Assembly: GCF_003148825.1 (NCBI RefSeq)
Contig: NZ_QGGZ01000002.1
Span: 310,001-374,000, forward strand
Source: Streptomyces sp. CG 926
GTDB taxonomy: Bacteria > Actinomycetota > Actinomycetes > Streptomycetales > Streptomycetaceae
Reading direction: 5' to 3'
DNA length: 64,000 nt
Position 1 is the stretch's first letter. Each line of letters starts with the position of its first letter. The notes beneath the pieces are model-generated. The model worked only from the letters and a program-made list of their open reading frames with translations, was not told where the DNA came from and did not search any database. The position numbers were made by a program, and so were the translations under genes. This document shows positions 33,732-42,199 of the stretch, one piece after another.

Positions 33732-35522
33732 ATGTCGGTTTCCGTAACCCTTCCGGCGCTCGGTGAGAGCGTCACCGAGGGCACTGTCACCCGCTGGCTG
33801 AAGGCCGAGGGCGAGCGCGTCGAGGCCGACGAGCCGCTGCTCGAGGTCTCGACCGACAAGGTCGACACCGAGATCCCCTCCCCTGTGTCGGGCATCCTGG
33901 CCTCCATCAAGGTCGCCGAGGACGAGACCGTCGAGGTCGGCGCCGAGCTGGCCGTCATCGACGACGGCTCCGGCGCTCCGGCCGAGGCCGCTGCTCCGGC
34001 CGCCGAGCCGGCCGCTGCCGCCGAGGCCCCCGCGGCCGCTCCGGCTCCGGTCGCCGAGGCCCCCGCGGCCCCGGCTCCCGCCGCCGAGGCTGCCGCTCCG
34101 GCCGCCGCCGCTCCGGCTGCGTCCGGCACCGATGTCGTGCTCCCCGCCCTGGGCGAGTCCGTCACCGAGGGCACCGTCACCCGCTGGCTGAAGCAGGTCG
34201 GCGAGTCCGTCGAGGCCGACGAGCCGCTGCTCGAGGTCTCCACGGACAAGGTCGACACCGAGATCCCCGCGCCGGTCTCCGGCACCCTGCTGGAGATCCG
34301 GATCAACGAGGACGAGACCGCCGAGGTCGGCGCCGTCCTGGCCGTCATCGGCGCCGCCGGTGCCGCTCCGGCCGCTCCGGCTCCGGCTGCCGCCCCGGCC
34401 CCCGCGGCCGCTCCGGCTCCCGCTGCCGCCCCGGCCCCCGCGGCCGCTCCGGCTCCCGCTGCCGCTCCGGCTCCGGCCGCCCCGGCCGCTCCGGTCGCCG
34501 CCCCGGCTCCGGTCCAGGCCGCCGCCCCGGTGGCCGCTCCGGCTCCGGTCGCCCCCGCCGCCCCGGCTCCGGCCGCTCCGGCGTCCGCCGGTGACGAGGC
34601 CGCGTACGTGACCCCGCTGGTGCGCAAGCTCGCCTCGGAGTCCGGCGTCAACCTGTCCACGGTCTCGGGCACCGGTGTCGGTGGCCGTATCCGCAAGCAG
34701 GACGTCCTGGCCGCCGCCGAGGCCGCCAAGGCCGCTGCCGCCGCCCCGGCGCCGGCCGCAGCCGCTCCGGCCGCGAAGGCTCCGGCCGCCGCGGTGTCCG
34801 AGCTGCGCGGTCAGACGGTCAAGATGACCCGCATGCGCAAGGTCATCGGCGACAACATGATGAAGGCCCTGCACTCGCAGGCTCAGCTCAGCTCCGTGGT
34901 CGAGGTGGACATCACCAAGATCATGAAGCTGCGCGAGAAGGCCAAGGGCGCGTTCCTGGCCCGTGAGGGCGTCAAGCTCTCGCCGATGCCGTTCTTCGTC
35001 AAGGCCGCTGCCCAGGCGCTGAAGGCCCACGCGGTCGTCAACGCCCGGATCAACGAGGACGAGGGCACCATCACCTACTTCGACTCGGAGAACATCGGCA
35101 TCGCCGTGGACTCCGAGAAGGGCCTGATGACCCCGGTCATCAAGGGTGCCGGTGACCTCAACCTGGCGGGCATCTCCAAGGCGACCGCCGACCTGGCCTC
35201 CAAGGTCCGCGGCAACAAGATCACGCCGGACGAGCTGTCGGGCGCGACCTTCACCATCAGCAACACCGGCTCGCGCGGTGCGCTGTTCGACACGGTCATC
35301 GTGCCGCCGAACCAGGTCGCCATCCTGGGCATCGGTGCCACGGTGAAGCGCCCGGTGGTCATCGAGACCGCCGAGGGCACGAACATCGGCATCCGCGACA
35401 TGACGTACCTGACCCTGTCCTACGACCACCGCCTGGTGGACGGCGCGGACGCGGCCCGGTACCTCTCGGCCGTCAAGGCGATCCTCGAGGCCGGCGAGTT
35501 CGAGGTCGAGCTCGGCCTGTAA
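33732..35522 (+). CDS. sucB: Dihydrolipoamide acyltransferase E2 with two lipoyl domains
   Basis: 596 aa. Two almost identical lipoyl domains (residues 1-76 and about 135-210), each with [11 protein letters not shown], lipoyl-lysines K43 and K173. Between and after them lie long Ala/Pro linkers, then the peripheral subunit-binding domain ([14 protein letters not shown]) and the acyltransferase core with catalytic H566 and D570 in DHRLVDG. In actinobacteria this E2 is commonly shared between pyruvate and 2-oxoglutarate dehydrogenases, and aceE lies 1 kb downstream. AGGAG lies upstream of the ATG. Confidence 0.95.
   Translation: MSVSVTLPALGESVTEGTVTRWLKAEGERVEADEPLLEVSTDKVDTEIPSPVSGILASIKVAEDETVEVGAELAVIDDGSGAPAEAAAPAAEPAAAAEAPAAAPAPVAEAPAAPAPAAEAAAPAAAAPAASGTDVVLPALGESVTEGTVTRWLKQVGESVEADEPLLEVSTDKVDTEIPAPVSGTLLEIRINEDETAEVGAVLAVIGAAGAAPAAPAPAAAPAPAAAPAPAAAPAPAAAPAPAAAPAPAAPAAPVAAPAPVQAAAPVAAPAPVAPAAPAPAAPASAGDEAAYVTPLVRKLASESGVNLSTVSGTGVGGRIRKQDVLAAAEAAKAAAAAPAPAAAAPAAKAPAAAVSELRGQTVKMTRMRKVIGDNMMKALHSQAQLSSVVEVDITKIMKLREKAKGAFLAREGVKLSPMPFFVKAAAQALKAHAVVNARINEDEGTITYFDSENIGIAVDSEKGLMTPVIKGAGDLNLAGISKATADLASKVRGNKITPDELSGATFTISNTGSRGALFDTVIVPPNQVAILGIGATVKRPVVIETAEGTNIGIRDMTYLTLSYDHRLVDGADAARYLSAVKAILEAGEFEVELGL
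34355..34600 (+). repeat. Ala/Pro linker microrepeat inside sucB
   Basis: The second interdomain linker is encoded by tandem, imperfect repeats of GCCGCTCCGGCTCC and GCCGCCCCGGCCCCC. The repetition exists at the DNA level, not only in the protein, so length variation by slippage between strains is likely. Confidence 0.8.
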
Positions 35523-35554
35523 GGCTCACCGCACAGCCCCGGCTGTCGCACACG

Positions 35555-35592
35555 GCGCCCTCGCCCGGAACACCCTCCGGGCGGGGGCGCCG
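35555..35592. terminator. sucB terminator hairpin
   Basis: GGCGCCCTCGCCCGGA pairs with TCCGGGCGGGGGCGCC around a 6-nt loop with one G-T wobble, 32 nt after the sucB stop. Confidence 0.8.
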
Positions 35593-35741
35593 TCGTCGTG
35601 CGCCTCTGGGAGCCCTGGTCCGGAGCCTGTTGTAACCAGCCTCACCCGGCGTCCCCGACCGGGAACGCATCCGGTGGGGGCTACTCGGCCGTATTGTCTA
35701 CGCATCACCCGCCTGCGCGCCCCACAGGAGATGAAGCCCCG

Positions 35742-36368
35742 ATGATCACCCCACCCGTCGTGCACTCGCTGCGCGAGCAGATCCGCGAGCACATCGTGGA
35801 GGGGATCGTCAGCGGCCGCTGGAAGCCCGGCGAGCGGATCGTCGAGCGCCGGATCGCCGTGGAGCTGGAGGTCAGCCAGACCCCCGTACGGGAGGCCCTG
35901 CGCGAGCTGGAGACGCTGCGGCTGATCGAGTCGGCGCCGAACAAGGGCGTGCGCGTACGGAACCTCTCCGCGGCCGACCTGGAGGAGATCTACCCGGTCC
36001 GGGCCGGTCTGGAGCAGATCGCGGCCGAGCTGGCCGCGCCGCGGCTCGCGAGCGACTGTTCGGCGCTGGAGCCGCACGTGGCGGCGCTGTGGGAGGCCGA
36101 CCGGACCGAGGACGGGACCGCGCAGGTGCGGCACACCGTCGGGTTCCACCGGGAGATGGTGCGGGCGGCCGGGAACAGCGTGCTGCTGCACACCTGGGAG
36201 AGCCTGGGCATCGAGGTCTTCACCGCGCTGTCCATCCGTTGGCTGGGGACCGTGCAGAAGTCGTACGCCGAGGAGCACGAGGCGCTCGTCGAGGCGTTCC
36301 GCAGCCAGGATCCGGACATCGGCGTGCTCGTGAAGCGGCATGTCCTGGGGTGCGCACCGCGCGCTTGA
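35742..36368 (+). CDS. GntR-family regulator (FadR/FCD subfamily)
   Basis: 208 aa. N-terminal winged HTH (SLREQIREHIVEGIVSGRWKPGERI...VSQTPVREALRELE) and an all-helical FCD ligand domain with metal-site histidines in VRHTVGFHREMVRAAG. ATG 35742 is chosen; AGGAG lies 11 nt upstream and the nearer ATG at 35731 runs into a stop. It sits directly upstream of aceE and of a 17-bp palindrome, so it probably controls aceE and possibly lpdA-sucB. The effector may be a carboxylate such as pyruvate, by analogy with PdhR; this is inference. Confidence 0.9.
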   Translation: MITPPVVHSLREQIREHIVEGIVSGRWKPGERIVERRIAVELEVSQTPVREALRELETLRLIESAPNKGVRVRNLSAADLEEIYPVRAGLEQIAAELAAPRLASDCSALEPHVAALWEADRTEDGTAQVRHTVGFHREMVRAAGNSVLLHTWESLGIEVFTALSIRWLGTVQKSYAEEHEALVEAFRSQDPDIGVLVKRHVLGCAPRA

Positions 36369-36477
36369 TCGACCGAGGGCGGGCCTGTTTGTCCGCGTTT
36401 GACCGGCACCGCGTGCCTTTTCCGCTGGCACGCGGTGCCGACTTTCGCCGGATCGACGTTTCTTTGTCACTTTCATT

Positions 36478-36494
36478 TGATCGATCATCGATCA
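36478..36494. promoter_or_regulatory. Perfect 17-bp palindrome before aceE
   Basis: TGATCGAT-C-ATCGATCA is fully symmetric and lies 104 nt upstream of the aceE start, 110 nt after the gntR stop. It is AT-richer than its surroundings and is the best operator candidate for the adjacent GntR protein. Confidence 0.65.
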
Positions 36495-36598
36495 GCGATT
36501 TACAGTCGTCGCGGACCTCAACCAGGTCCACCGACCCTGTCCTGCCCGTCAGGGATTTTTTCACCACCTCTCCTTTGTCCGGAAGGCGGCGCACAGCA

Positions 36599-39283
36599 AT
36601 GTCCGACCCCGTAGGAAAGCTTCCGAGCGAGCTCGACCAGCTCCCGGATCGCGACACCGAGGAGACCGCCGAATGGGCGGCCTCCCTCGACGCCGTCGCA
36701 CAGGCCGCCGGTACGCGCCGCGCCGAATACCTGCTCCGCCGCACGCTCCAGCACGCCGAGGCCGCCGGCCTCGCCCTGCCGAAGCTGCTGGAGACGGACT
36801 ACGTCAACACCATCCCGACCGCCGCGGAGCCCGAGTTCCCCGGTGACGAGGAGATGGAAGCCAAGATCACCGCATGGAACCGCTGGAACGCGGCCGCCAT
36901 GGTGACCCGCGGCTCCAAGTACGGCGTCGGTGGCCACATCGCCACCTTCGCCTCCGCCGCGTGGCTCTACGAGACCGGCTTCCAGCACTTCTTCCGCGGG
37001 AAGGAGGCCGACGGATCGGGCGACCAGCTCTACATCCAGGGCCACGCCTCCCCCGGCATCTACGCCCGCGCCTTCCTCGACGGCCGGATCTCCGAGCAGC
37101 AGCTCGACAACTTCCGCCAGGAGTCCGGCGGCAACGGCCTGCCGTCCTACCCGCACCCCCGGCGCCTGCCGTGGCTGTGGGAGTTCCCGACGGTGTCCAT
37201 GGGCCTCGGCCCGCTGTCCGCGATCTACCAGGCGCGGTTCAACCGCTACCTGCAGAACCGCAGCATCAAGGACACCGCGAACTCGCACGTCTGGGCCTTC
37301 CTGGGCGACGGCGAGATGGACGAGCCCGAGTCGACCGCCGCCCTGGCCCTCGCCTCCCGCGAGCAGCTCGACAACCTGACCTTCGTCATCAACTGCAACC
37401 TGCAGCGCCTCGACGGTCCGGTCCGCGCCAACTTCCGCGTGGTCCAGGAGCTGGAGGCCCAGTTCCGCGGCGCCGGCTGGAACGTCATCAAGTCGCTGTG
37501 GGGCTCCGCCTGGGACGAGCTGTTCCAGCTCGACACCACGGGCGCCCTCGTACGCCGCCTGCGCGAGGTACCGGACGCGCAGTTCCAGACGTACGCGACC
37601 CGCGACGTGGCCTACATCCGCCAGCACTTCTTCGGCGCCAACGCCGAGCTCGTCGCCCTCGGCGGCCTGCTCACCGACGCGAAGATCGCCGAGTGCTTCC
37701 ACAGCTCCCGCGGCGGCCACGAGCCCCGCAAGGTCTACGCCGCGTACAAGGCCGCCCTGGAGCACAAGGGCGCGCCGACGGTCATCCTCGCGCAGACCGT
37801 CAAGGGCTACACGCTGGGTGCCGGGTTCGAGTCGAAGAACGCGAACCACCAGATGAAGAAGCTGACGATCGACGAGTTCAAGGACATGCGTGACCTCCTT
37901 GGCCTCCCGATCCCGGACAGCGCCTTCGCCGACGGCAAGGTCCCGTACGGTCACCCGGGCGCGAACAGCCCCGAGGTGCAGTACCTGAACGAGCGCCGCT
38001 CCGCGCTCGGCGGCCCCGCCCCGGCCCGCAAGGTCCGGCACGTGGCCCTGCCCGCCCCGGCAGAGCGCTCCTTCGCCCCGCTGCTCAAGGGCTCCGGCAA
38101 GCAGGAGATGGCCACCACCATGGCCTTCGTCCGGCTCGTCAAGGACCTGATGCGGGACAAGGAGACCGGCAAGCGCTGGGTGCCGATCGTCCCCGACGAG
38201 GCCCGTACCTTCGGTATGGAGTCCCTCTTCCCGTCGGCCGGCATCTACTCGCCGCTGGGTCAGACGTACGAGCCGGTCGACCGCGACCAGCTGATGTACT
38301 ACAAGGAAGCCAAGGACGGCCAGATCCTCAACGAGGGGATCACCGAGGCCGGCGCCATGGCCGACTTCATCGCCGCCTGCACGTCGTACGCGACGCACGG
38401 CGAGCCGATGATCCCCTTCTACATCTTCTACTCGATGTTCGGCTGGCAGCGCACCGCCGACCAGATGTGGCAGCTCGCCGACCAGCTCGGCAAGGGCTTC
38501 ATCGTCGGCGCCACCGCCGGTCGTACGACCCTGACCGGTGAGGGCCTGCAGCACGCGGACGGCCACTCGCACCTGATCGCGTCCACGAACCCGGCGTCGC
38601 TCAACTACGACCCGGCCTTCGCGTACGAGATCGCGGTGATCGTCAAGGACGGTCTGCGCCGGATGTACGGCGAGCAGCCCGAGGACGTCTTCTACTACCT
38701 CACGGTCTACAACGAGCCGAAGGTGCAGCCCGCGATGCCCGAGGGCGTCGAGGAAGGCATCCTCAAGGGCCTGTACCGCTTCAACACGGCGGCGGACCTG
38801 GCGGAGGCGGGCCCGGCCGCCGACGCCCCGAAGATCCAGCTGATGGCCTCGGGTACGGCGATCCACTGGATCCTGGAGGCCCAGAAGCTGCTGGCCGCCG
38901 ACTGGAACGTGGCCGCCGACGTCTGGTCCGCCACCTCCTGGGGCGAGCTGCGGCGCGACGCGCTGGAGTGCGACGAGGCGCTGCTGCGCGGCGAGGTCCG
39001 CACCCCGTTCGTCACCCGCGCGCTGGAGGGTGTCACCGGCCCGGTGCTCGCCGTCTCCGACTGGATGCGTCAGGTCCCGGACCAGATCAGCCAGTGGGTG
39101 GAGCAGGACTACACCTCGCTCGGCACGGACGGCTTCGGTCTGTCCGACACCCGTGAGGGCGCCCGCCGCCACTTCGGTGTCGACGCACAGTCGATCGTGG
39201 TGGCCTCGCTGGCCCAGCTCGCCCGCCGCGGCGAGGTACCGGCGTCCGCCGTCAAGGAGGCCCGCGAGCGCTACGGCCTGTAA
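36599..39283 (+). CDS. aceE: Pyruvate dehydrogenase E1 component (homodimeric type)
   Basis: 894 aa thiamine-diphosphate enzyme that decarboxylates pyruvate and acetylates the lipoyl groups of E2. The ThDP/Mg motif is GDGEMDEPES...NCN, and the length fits single-chain E1p. ATG 36599 gives MSDPVGKLPSELDQLPDRD; GGAAGG is 12 nt upstream. The frame is open upstream to 36089 inside gntR, but that part is not coding in this frame. It works with SucB (E2) and LpdA (E3) encoded just upstream and with the lipoylation enzymes LipA and LipB downstream. Confidence 0.96.
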   Translation: MSDPVGKLPSELDQLPDRDTEETAEWAASLDAVAQAAGTRRAEYLLRRTLQHAEAAGLALPKLLETDYVNTIPTAAEPEFPGDEEMEAKITAWNRWNAAAMVTRGSKYGVGGHIATFASAAWLYETGFQHFFRGKEADGSGDQLYIQGHASPGIYARAFLDGRISEQQLDNFRQESGGNGLPSYPHPRRLPWLWEFPTVSMGLGPLSAIYQARFNRYLQNRSIKDTANSHVWAFLGDGEMDEPESTAALALASREQLDNLTFVINCNLQRLDGPVRANFRVVQELEAQFRGAGWNVIKSLWGSAWDELFQLDTTGALVRRLREVPDAQFQTYATRDVAYIRQHFFGANAELVALGGLLTDAKIAECFHSSRGGHEPRKVYAAYKAALEHKGAPTVILAQTVKGYTLGAGFESKNANHQMKKLTIDEFKDMRDLLGLPIPDSAFADGKVPYGHPGANSPEVQYLNERRSALGGPAPARKVRHVALPAPAERSFAPLLKGSGKQEMATTMAFVRLVKDLMRDKETGKRWVPIVPDEARTFGMESLFPSAGIYSPLGQTYEPVDRDQLMYYKEAKDGQILNEGITEAGAMADFIAACTSYATHGEPMIPFYIFYSMFGWQRTADQMWQLADQLGKGFIVGATAGRTTLTGEGLQHADGHSHLIASTNPASLNYDPAFAYEIAVIVKDGLRRMYGEQPEDVFYYLTVYNEPKVQPAMPEGVEEGILKGLYRFNTAADLAEAGPAADAPKIQLMASGTAIHWILEAQKLLAADWNVAADVWSATSWGELRRDALECDEALLRGEVRTPFVTRALEGVTGPVLAVSDWMRQVPDQISQWVEQDYTSLGTDGFGLSDTREGARRHFGVDAQSIVVASLAQLARRGEVPASAVKEARERYGL

Positions 39284-39317
39284 GGTCCCACGCCCGCGTC
39301 GCGCCCGCGTACAGCAC

Positions 39318-39370
39318 GGCGAAAGGCCGGTGTCCACCCCGCCGAGGGGGTCGGACACCGGCCTTTCGCC
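39318..39370 (+). terminator. aceE terminator hairpin
   Basis: GGCGAAAGGCCGGTGTCC (39318-39335) and its exact complement (39353-39370) form an 18-bp stem with a 17-nt loop, 34 nt after the aceE stop. Confidence 0.85.
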
Positions 39371-39418
39371 GTAAGCGCGGTGGCGCCTGGAGGGCGGACC
39401 CGTGATGCTGGAGCGGTG

Positions 39419-39937
39419 ATGGACGAGACGGAGTTCTGGGAGATCGTCGACCGTACCCGCGAGGCCGCCGACGGCGACCCCGAGGAACACGCCGAGCTGC
39501 TCGTGGAGCGGCTCGCACTGCTCGACCCGGACTCCGTCCTCGACTTCGCCCGGCACTTCGAGTCCCGGTACAACCGGGCGTACACCTGGGACCTGTGGGG
39601 CGCGGCCTGGGTGCTGCTCGACGGGGCGAGCGACGACGCCTTCGACTACTTCCGCTGCTGGCTGATCGGCCAGGGGCGGGAGGTGTTCGAGGGCGGGGTG
39701 CACGATCCCGACCAGCTGGCCGAGCTCTTGGGCGACTTCGACGAGGAGATCGACGGGGACGGCGAGGAGCTGGGGTACGCGGCCGACGAGGCGTACGAGC
39801 AGTTGACCGGGGCGGTGGCGCCGGATCTGGGCGTCCCGCTGCAGCCGGCCGAGCCGGAGGGCGCCCCGCTGGACTTCGAGAACGAAGCCGTGCTCGCGGA
39901 GCGCTTCCCCCGGCTGTGGGACCGGTTCCGCGCCTGA
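39419..39937 (+). CDS. DUF4240 protein
   Basis: 172 aa acidic cytosolic protein. The first 120 residues (MDETEFWEIVDRTREAA...YNRAYTWDLWGAAWVLL...FRCWLIGQGREVFE) match the DUF4240 domain. GGAG lies 5-6 nt before ATG 39419, so the in-frame start at 39380 is unlikely. Its stop abuts the stop of the convergent SDR gene with no spacer. Function unknown; DUF4240 proteins are sometimes found near toxin systems, but there is no toxin here. Confidence 0.82.
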   Translation: MDETEFWEIVDRTREAADGDPEEHAELLVERLALLDPDSVLDFARHFESRYNRAYTWDLWGAAWVLLDGASDDAFDYFRCWLIGQGREVFEGGVHDPDQLAELLGDFDEEIDGDGEELGYAADEAYEQLTGAVAPDLGVPLQPAEPEGAPLDFENEAVLAERFPRLWDRFRA

Positions 39938-40714
39938 TCAGTAGTGCGTGCCGCCGTCGATGCGGATCTCCGTACCGGTGATGAACGCACCGTCCTCGGA
40001 GCCGAGCATGGCGACGACCCCGGCGACGGTCTGCGGGCCGGCGAAGCCCTGGCCGAGGGCCGGGGCCAGCTTGGTGAAGAGGGACCAGTCGGTGTCCTCG
40101 GGCAGGCCGGGGCCGGTGCCGGTGGTCATCCCGCTCTCGATGGAGCCGGGCGCGACGCTGACGAAGCGCAGGCCCTGCTTGCTGTACTCGGCGGCCAGCG
40201 CGTGGGTCATGGACTGGATGCCGCCCTTGCTGGCCGCGTAGGCGGACATGTAGGGGTGGGCGAAGGACGCCGAGGTGGAGCTGAAGTTCACGACGGCGGG
40301 CCGTTCGCCCGCGAGCAGCGCCGGGAGGGACTCGCGGATCATCAGGAAGGTGCCGGTGAGGTTGACCCCGATGACCCGGTTCCACAGGTCGAGCGTGGTC
40401 AGGTGGGTGTGCTCGGAGCGCAGGATGCCGGCCGCGTTGACCAGCAGGTCGATGCCGCTCCCGCCGAGGGCGGCGACCGCGGCGGCCACGCCCTCCTTGA
40501 CGGCGTTCTCGTCGGATATGTCGAGGAGCGCGGTGGTGAGCCGGTCCGCGTGACCGTCGGCCGCGGCCCGGTCGGCAGTGGCCTTCAGCCCGGCCTCGAC
40601 GACGTCCACGGTGTGGACCCGGCCGCCCTCGGCGAGGATGCGGTGGACGGTGGCCTGGCCGATGCCGGAGCCACCGCCGGTGATGAGGACGCGTCGTCCT
40701 TCGTAACGGTTCAT
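39938..40714 (-). CDS. Short-chain dehydrogenase/reductase
   Basis: 258 aa classical SDR: NAD(P)-binding TGGGSGIG (residues 13-20), NAAG, catalytic Ser in FSSTSAS and YAASK. It ends in RIDGGTHY, as many such enzymes do. The gene is divergent from a TetR regulator, with a palindromic operator candidate at 40735 between them, so it is probably repressed by that regulator. Substrate unknown. Confidence 0.9.
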   Translation of the reverse strand: MNRYEGRRVLITGGGSGIGQATVHRILAEGGRVHTVDVVEAGLKATADRAAADGHADRLTTALLDISDENAVKEGVAAAVAALGGSGIDLLVNAAGILRSEHTHLTTLDLWNRVIGVNLTGTFLMIRESLPALLAGERPAVVNFSSTSASFAHPYMSAYAASKGGIQSMTHALAAEYSKQGLRFVSVAPGSIESGMTTGTGPGLPEDTDWSLFTKLAPALGQGFAGPQTVAGVVAMLGSEDGAFITGTEIRIDGGTHY

Positions 40715-40734
40715 GGCGCGAGCCTACCCAAGCA

Positions 40735-40751
40735 ATGGCACGTTTTGCCAT
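40735..40751. promoter_or_regulatory. TetR-type operator candidate
   Basis: ATGGCA-CGTTT-TGCCAT is a perfect 6-bp-arm palindrome with a 5-nt spacer, lying 20 nt from the SDR start and 49 nt from the tetR start. Palindromes with TGGCA/TGCCA halves are common for TetR-family repressors. Confidence 0.55.
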
Positions 40752-40800
40752 GACGACAAAGAATGCAATCGCCGAGGTTGGCGAGGAGTACGCTTCACCC

Positions 40801-41457
40801 GTGAGATCCCCTCGTCCGTACTCTCCCCAGGCCGGCCCCGGAGCCCAGTCGCTGACCGAGCGCCGCAAGGCCGCCACCCAGCTCGACATCGCCCGCGCGG
40901 CCTGCGAACTGTTCGCCGAACACGGCCCCGACGGCACCACCGCCGAGGACATCGCGCATCGGGCGGGGGTGGCCCTGCGCACCTTCTACCGCTACTTCCG
41001 CAACAAGCAGGAGGCGGTGGCCCCCCTGCTGGCGGGCGGCGGTGACGCGTGGCGCGCGCTGCTCGCCGAGGAGGACCCCGGCACGCCGCTGGGCGAGGCG
41101 CTGGAGCGCGCGGTCACCCGATCACTGAGTGGAGAGCAGGCGGTCGAGGAGGGCCTGGAGGTGACCCGCGGCCTGCTGCGCGCGGCCGCGGACGACCCGG
41201 CCCTGCGCGGGGTCTGGTACCGCGTGAACCAGGACTCGGAGGAGCACCTGGTACCGGTGATCTCCCGGCTGGTGGGCCCGGCGGCCGACCCGCTGGAGGT
41301 ACGGCTGCTCGCGGCGGCGGCCACGGACGCGATCCGTGTCGCGCTGGAGCTGTGGTCGACGACGGAGGCGCCGGTCTCGGGGCCGGGCTCCCCGGCGGAA
41401 CTCGCGGTGCGCTGCCTGCGGGACCTCACAGGGGCGATGCCCCTGCTCCTCCGCTAG
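40801..41457 (+). CDS. TetR-family regulator
   Basis: 218 aa. HTH at about residues 20-65: KAATQLDIARAACELFAEHGPDGTTAEDIAHRAGVALRTFYRYFRNKQEA, followed by a helical ligand domain. GTG 40801 is preferred, since TACGCT ends 6 nt before it (leaderless pattern) and upstream residues do not look like part of the domain. It is divergent from the SDR gene, the probable target. The ligand is unknown. Confidence 0.88.
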   Translation: MRSPRPYSPQAGPGAQSLTERRKAATQLDIARAACELFAEHGPDGTTAEDIAHRAGVALRTFYRYFRNKQEAVAPLLAGGGDAWRALLAEEDPGTPLGEALERAVTRSLSGEQAVEEGLEVTRGLLRAAADDPALRGVWYRVNQDSEEHLVPVISRLVGPAADPLEVRLLAAAATDAIRVALELWSTTEAPVSGPGSPAELAVRCLRDLTGAMPLLLR

Positions 41458-41537
41458 GGAGGAACGGGGGCATCGCAATCCGTTCACCTGGGTCGGGCTC
41501 TCGGCCCTACGCGCCCGGGTGGGGCTCTGCGCGGGGC

Positions 41538-42059
41538 TCAGCGACCACCCCAGCCGCCGCCACCGCCGCCACCGCCGCCCCCTCCGCCACCGCCACCCCA
41601 GTTGCCGCCGCCGTCGCCGCCGTTACCGCCGCCACCGCCCCAGTTGCCGCCGCCGTCACCACCACGACCGTTGCCCCAGTCGTCGTGGTTGCCCCAGTCA
41701 CCGTTGCCACCGCGGCCGGAGTCGTTCCAGTTCCAGTTCGACCAGTTCGAGTCGTGCCGGCTGTTGTCGCGCCAGCTGTTGTCGCGCCAGCTGCTGTTGT
41801 CGCGCCAGTTGTCGTTGTAGCCGCCGACGCCGCCCTGGTCCCAGCACCAGCTCGGACGGTTGCGCCAGTCGCGGTCGCAGCAGACGTTCCACCTCGCGTC
41901 GGAGCGGTTCGAGGGGTACCGCCAGCAGTCGTAGCCGCCGTTACCGCCGCCGCCACCATTTCCCGCGACGACCGAGGCCGAGGCGCTGGCGACGGGCAGC
42001 AGACCTATCGCGATTCCCGCGGCGCCCGCCATGGCTGCCGCAACGATCTTACGGCGCAT
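41538..42059 (-). CDS. Secreted Gly/Trp/Asn-rich repeat protein
   Basis: 173 aa. A signal peptide (1-29, MRRKIVAAAMAGAAGIAIGLLP then VASASAS) precedes a mature chain with four cysteines (CWRY, CC, CW), four tandem WRDNS-like units (about residues 85-105), NW/ND repeats and a C-terminal tail that is almost all Gly and Trp (a run of 15 Gly). ATG 42059 is favoured because GGAGG is 9 nt upstream; the ATG at 42065 would leave 3 nt. Low-complexity aromatic-glycine proteins of this kind are often structural or adhesive. No homologue recognised. Confidence 0.75.
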   Translation of the reverse strand: MRRKIVAAAMAGAAGIAIGLLPVASASASVVAGNGGGGGNGGYDCWRYPSNRSDARWNVCCDRDWRNRPSWCWDQGGVGGYNDNWRDNSSWRDNSWRDNSRHDSNWSNWNWNDSGRGGNGDWGNHDDWGNGRGGDGGGNWGGGGGNGGDGGGNWGGGGGGGGGGGGGGGWGGR

Positions 42060-42146
42060 TCTCATGCACCTCCGCACATCTCTCGCTTATCAGGCTTTTA
42101 GGTCATTTCCACCCTCACTCGCCCATGCGGCCCTGTCAAAGCGGAA

Positions 42147-42186
42147 AGGCCCCCCGCCGCTCTCCGAAGAGAGTGGCGAGGGGCCT
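42147..42186 (-). terminator. glnA terminator hairpin
   Basis: AGGCCCCCCGCCGCTCTC pairs with GAGAGTGGCGAGGGGCCT around CGAA, with small mismatches. It is placed 14 nt after the glnA stop codon. Confidence 0.8.
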
Positions 42187-42199
42187 CCCATCAGGCATT

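Noticed and set aside
33950-34130. Possible minisatellite or CRISPR-like repeat in sucB
   Set aside because: The repetition encodes the normal Ala/Pro interdomain linker of an E2 protein, has no spacer/repeat regularity and stays in frame.
36518-39703. Minus-strand frame of 1061 codons antisense to aceE
   Set aside because: Low-complexity composition, no domain, and it runs over the aceE terminator; a shadow frame.
39252-40982. Minus-strand frame of 576 codons around the SDR gene
   Set aside because: It is a different frame from the SDR; Arg/Pro/Gly-rich with no start or motif support.
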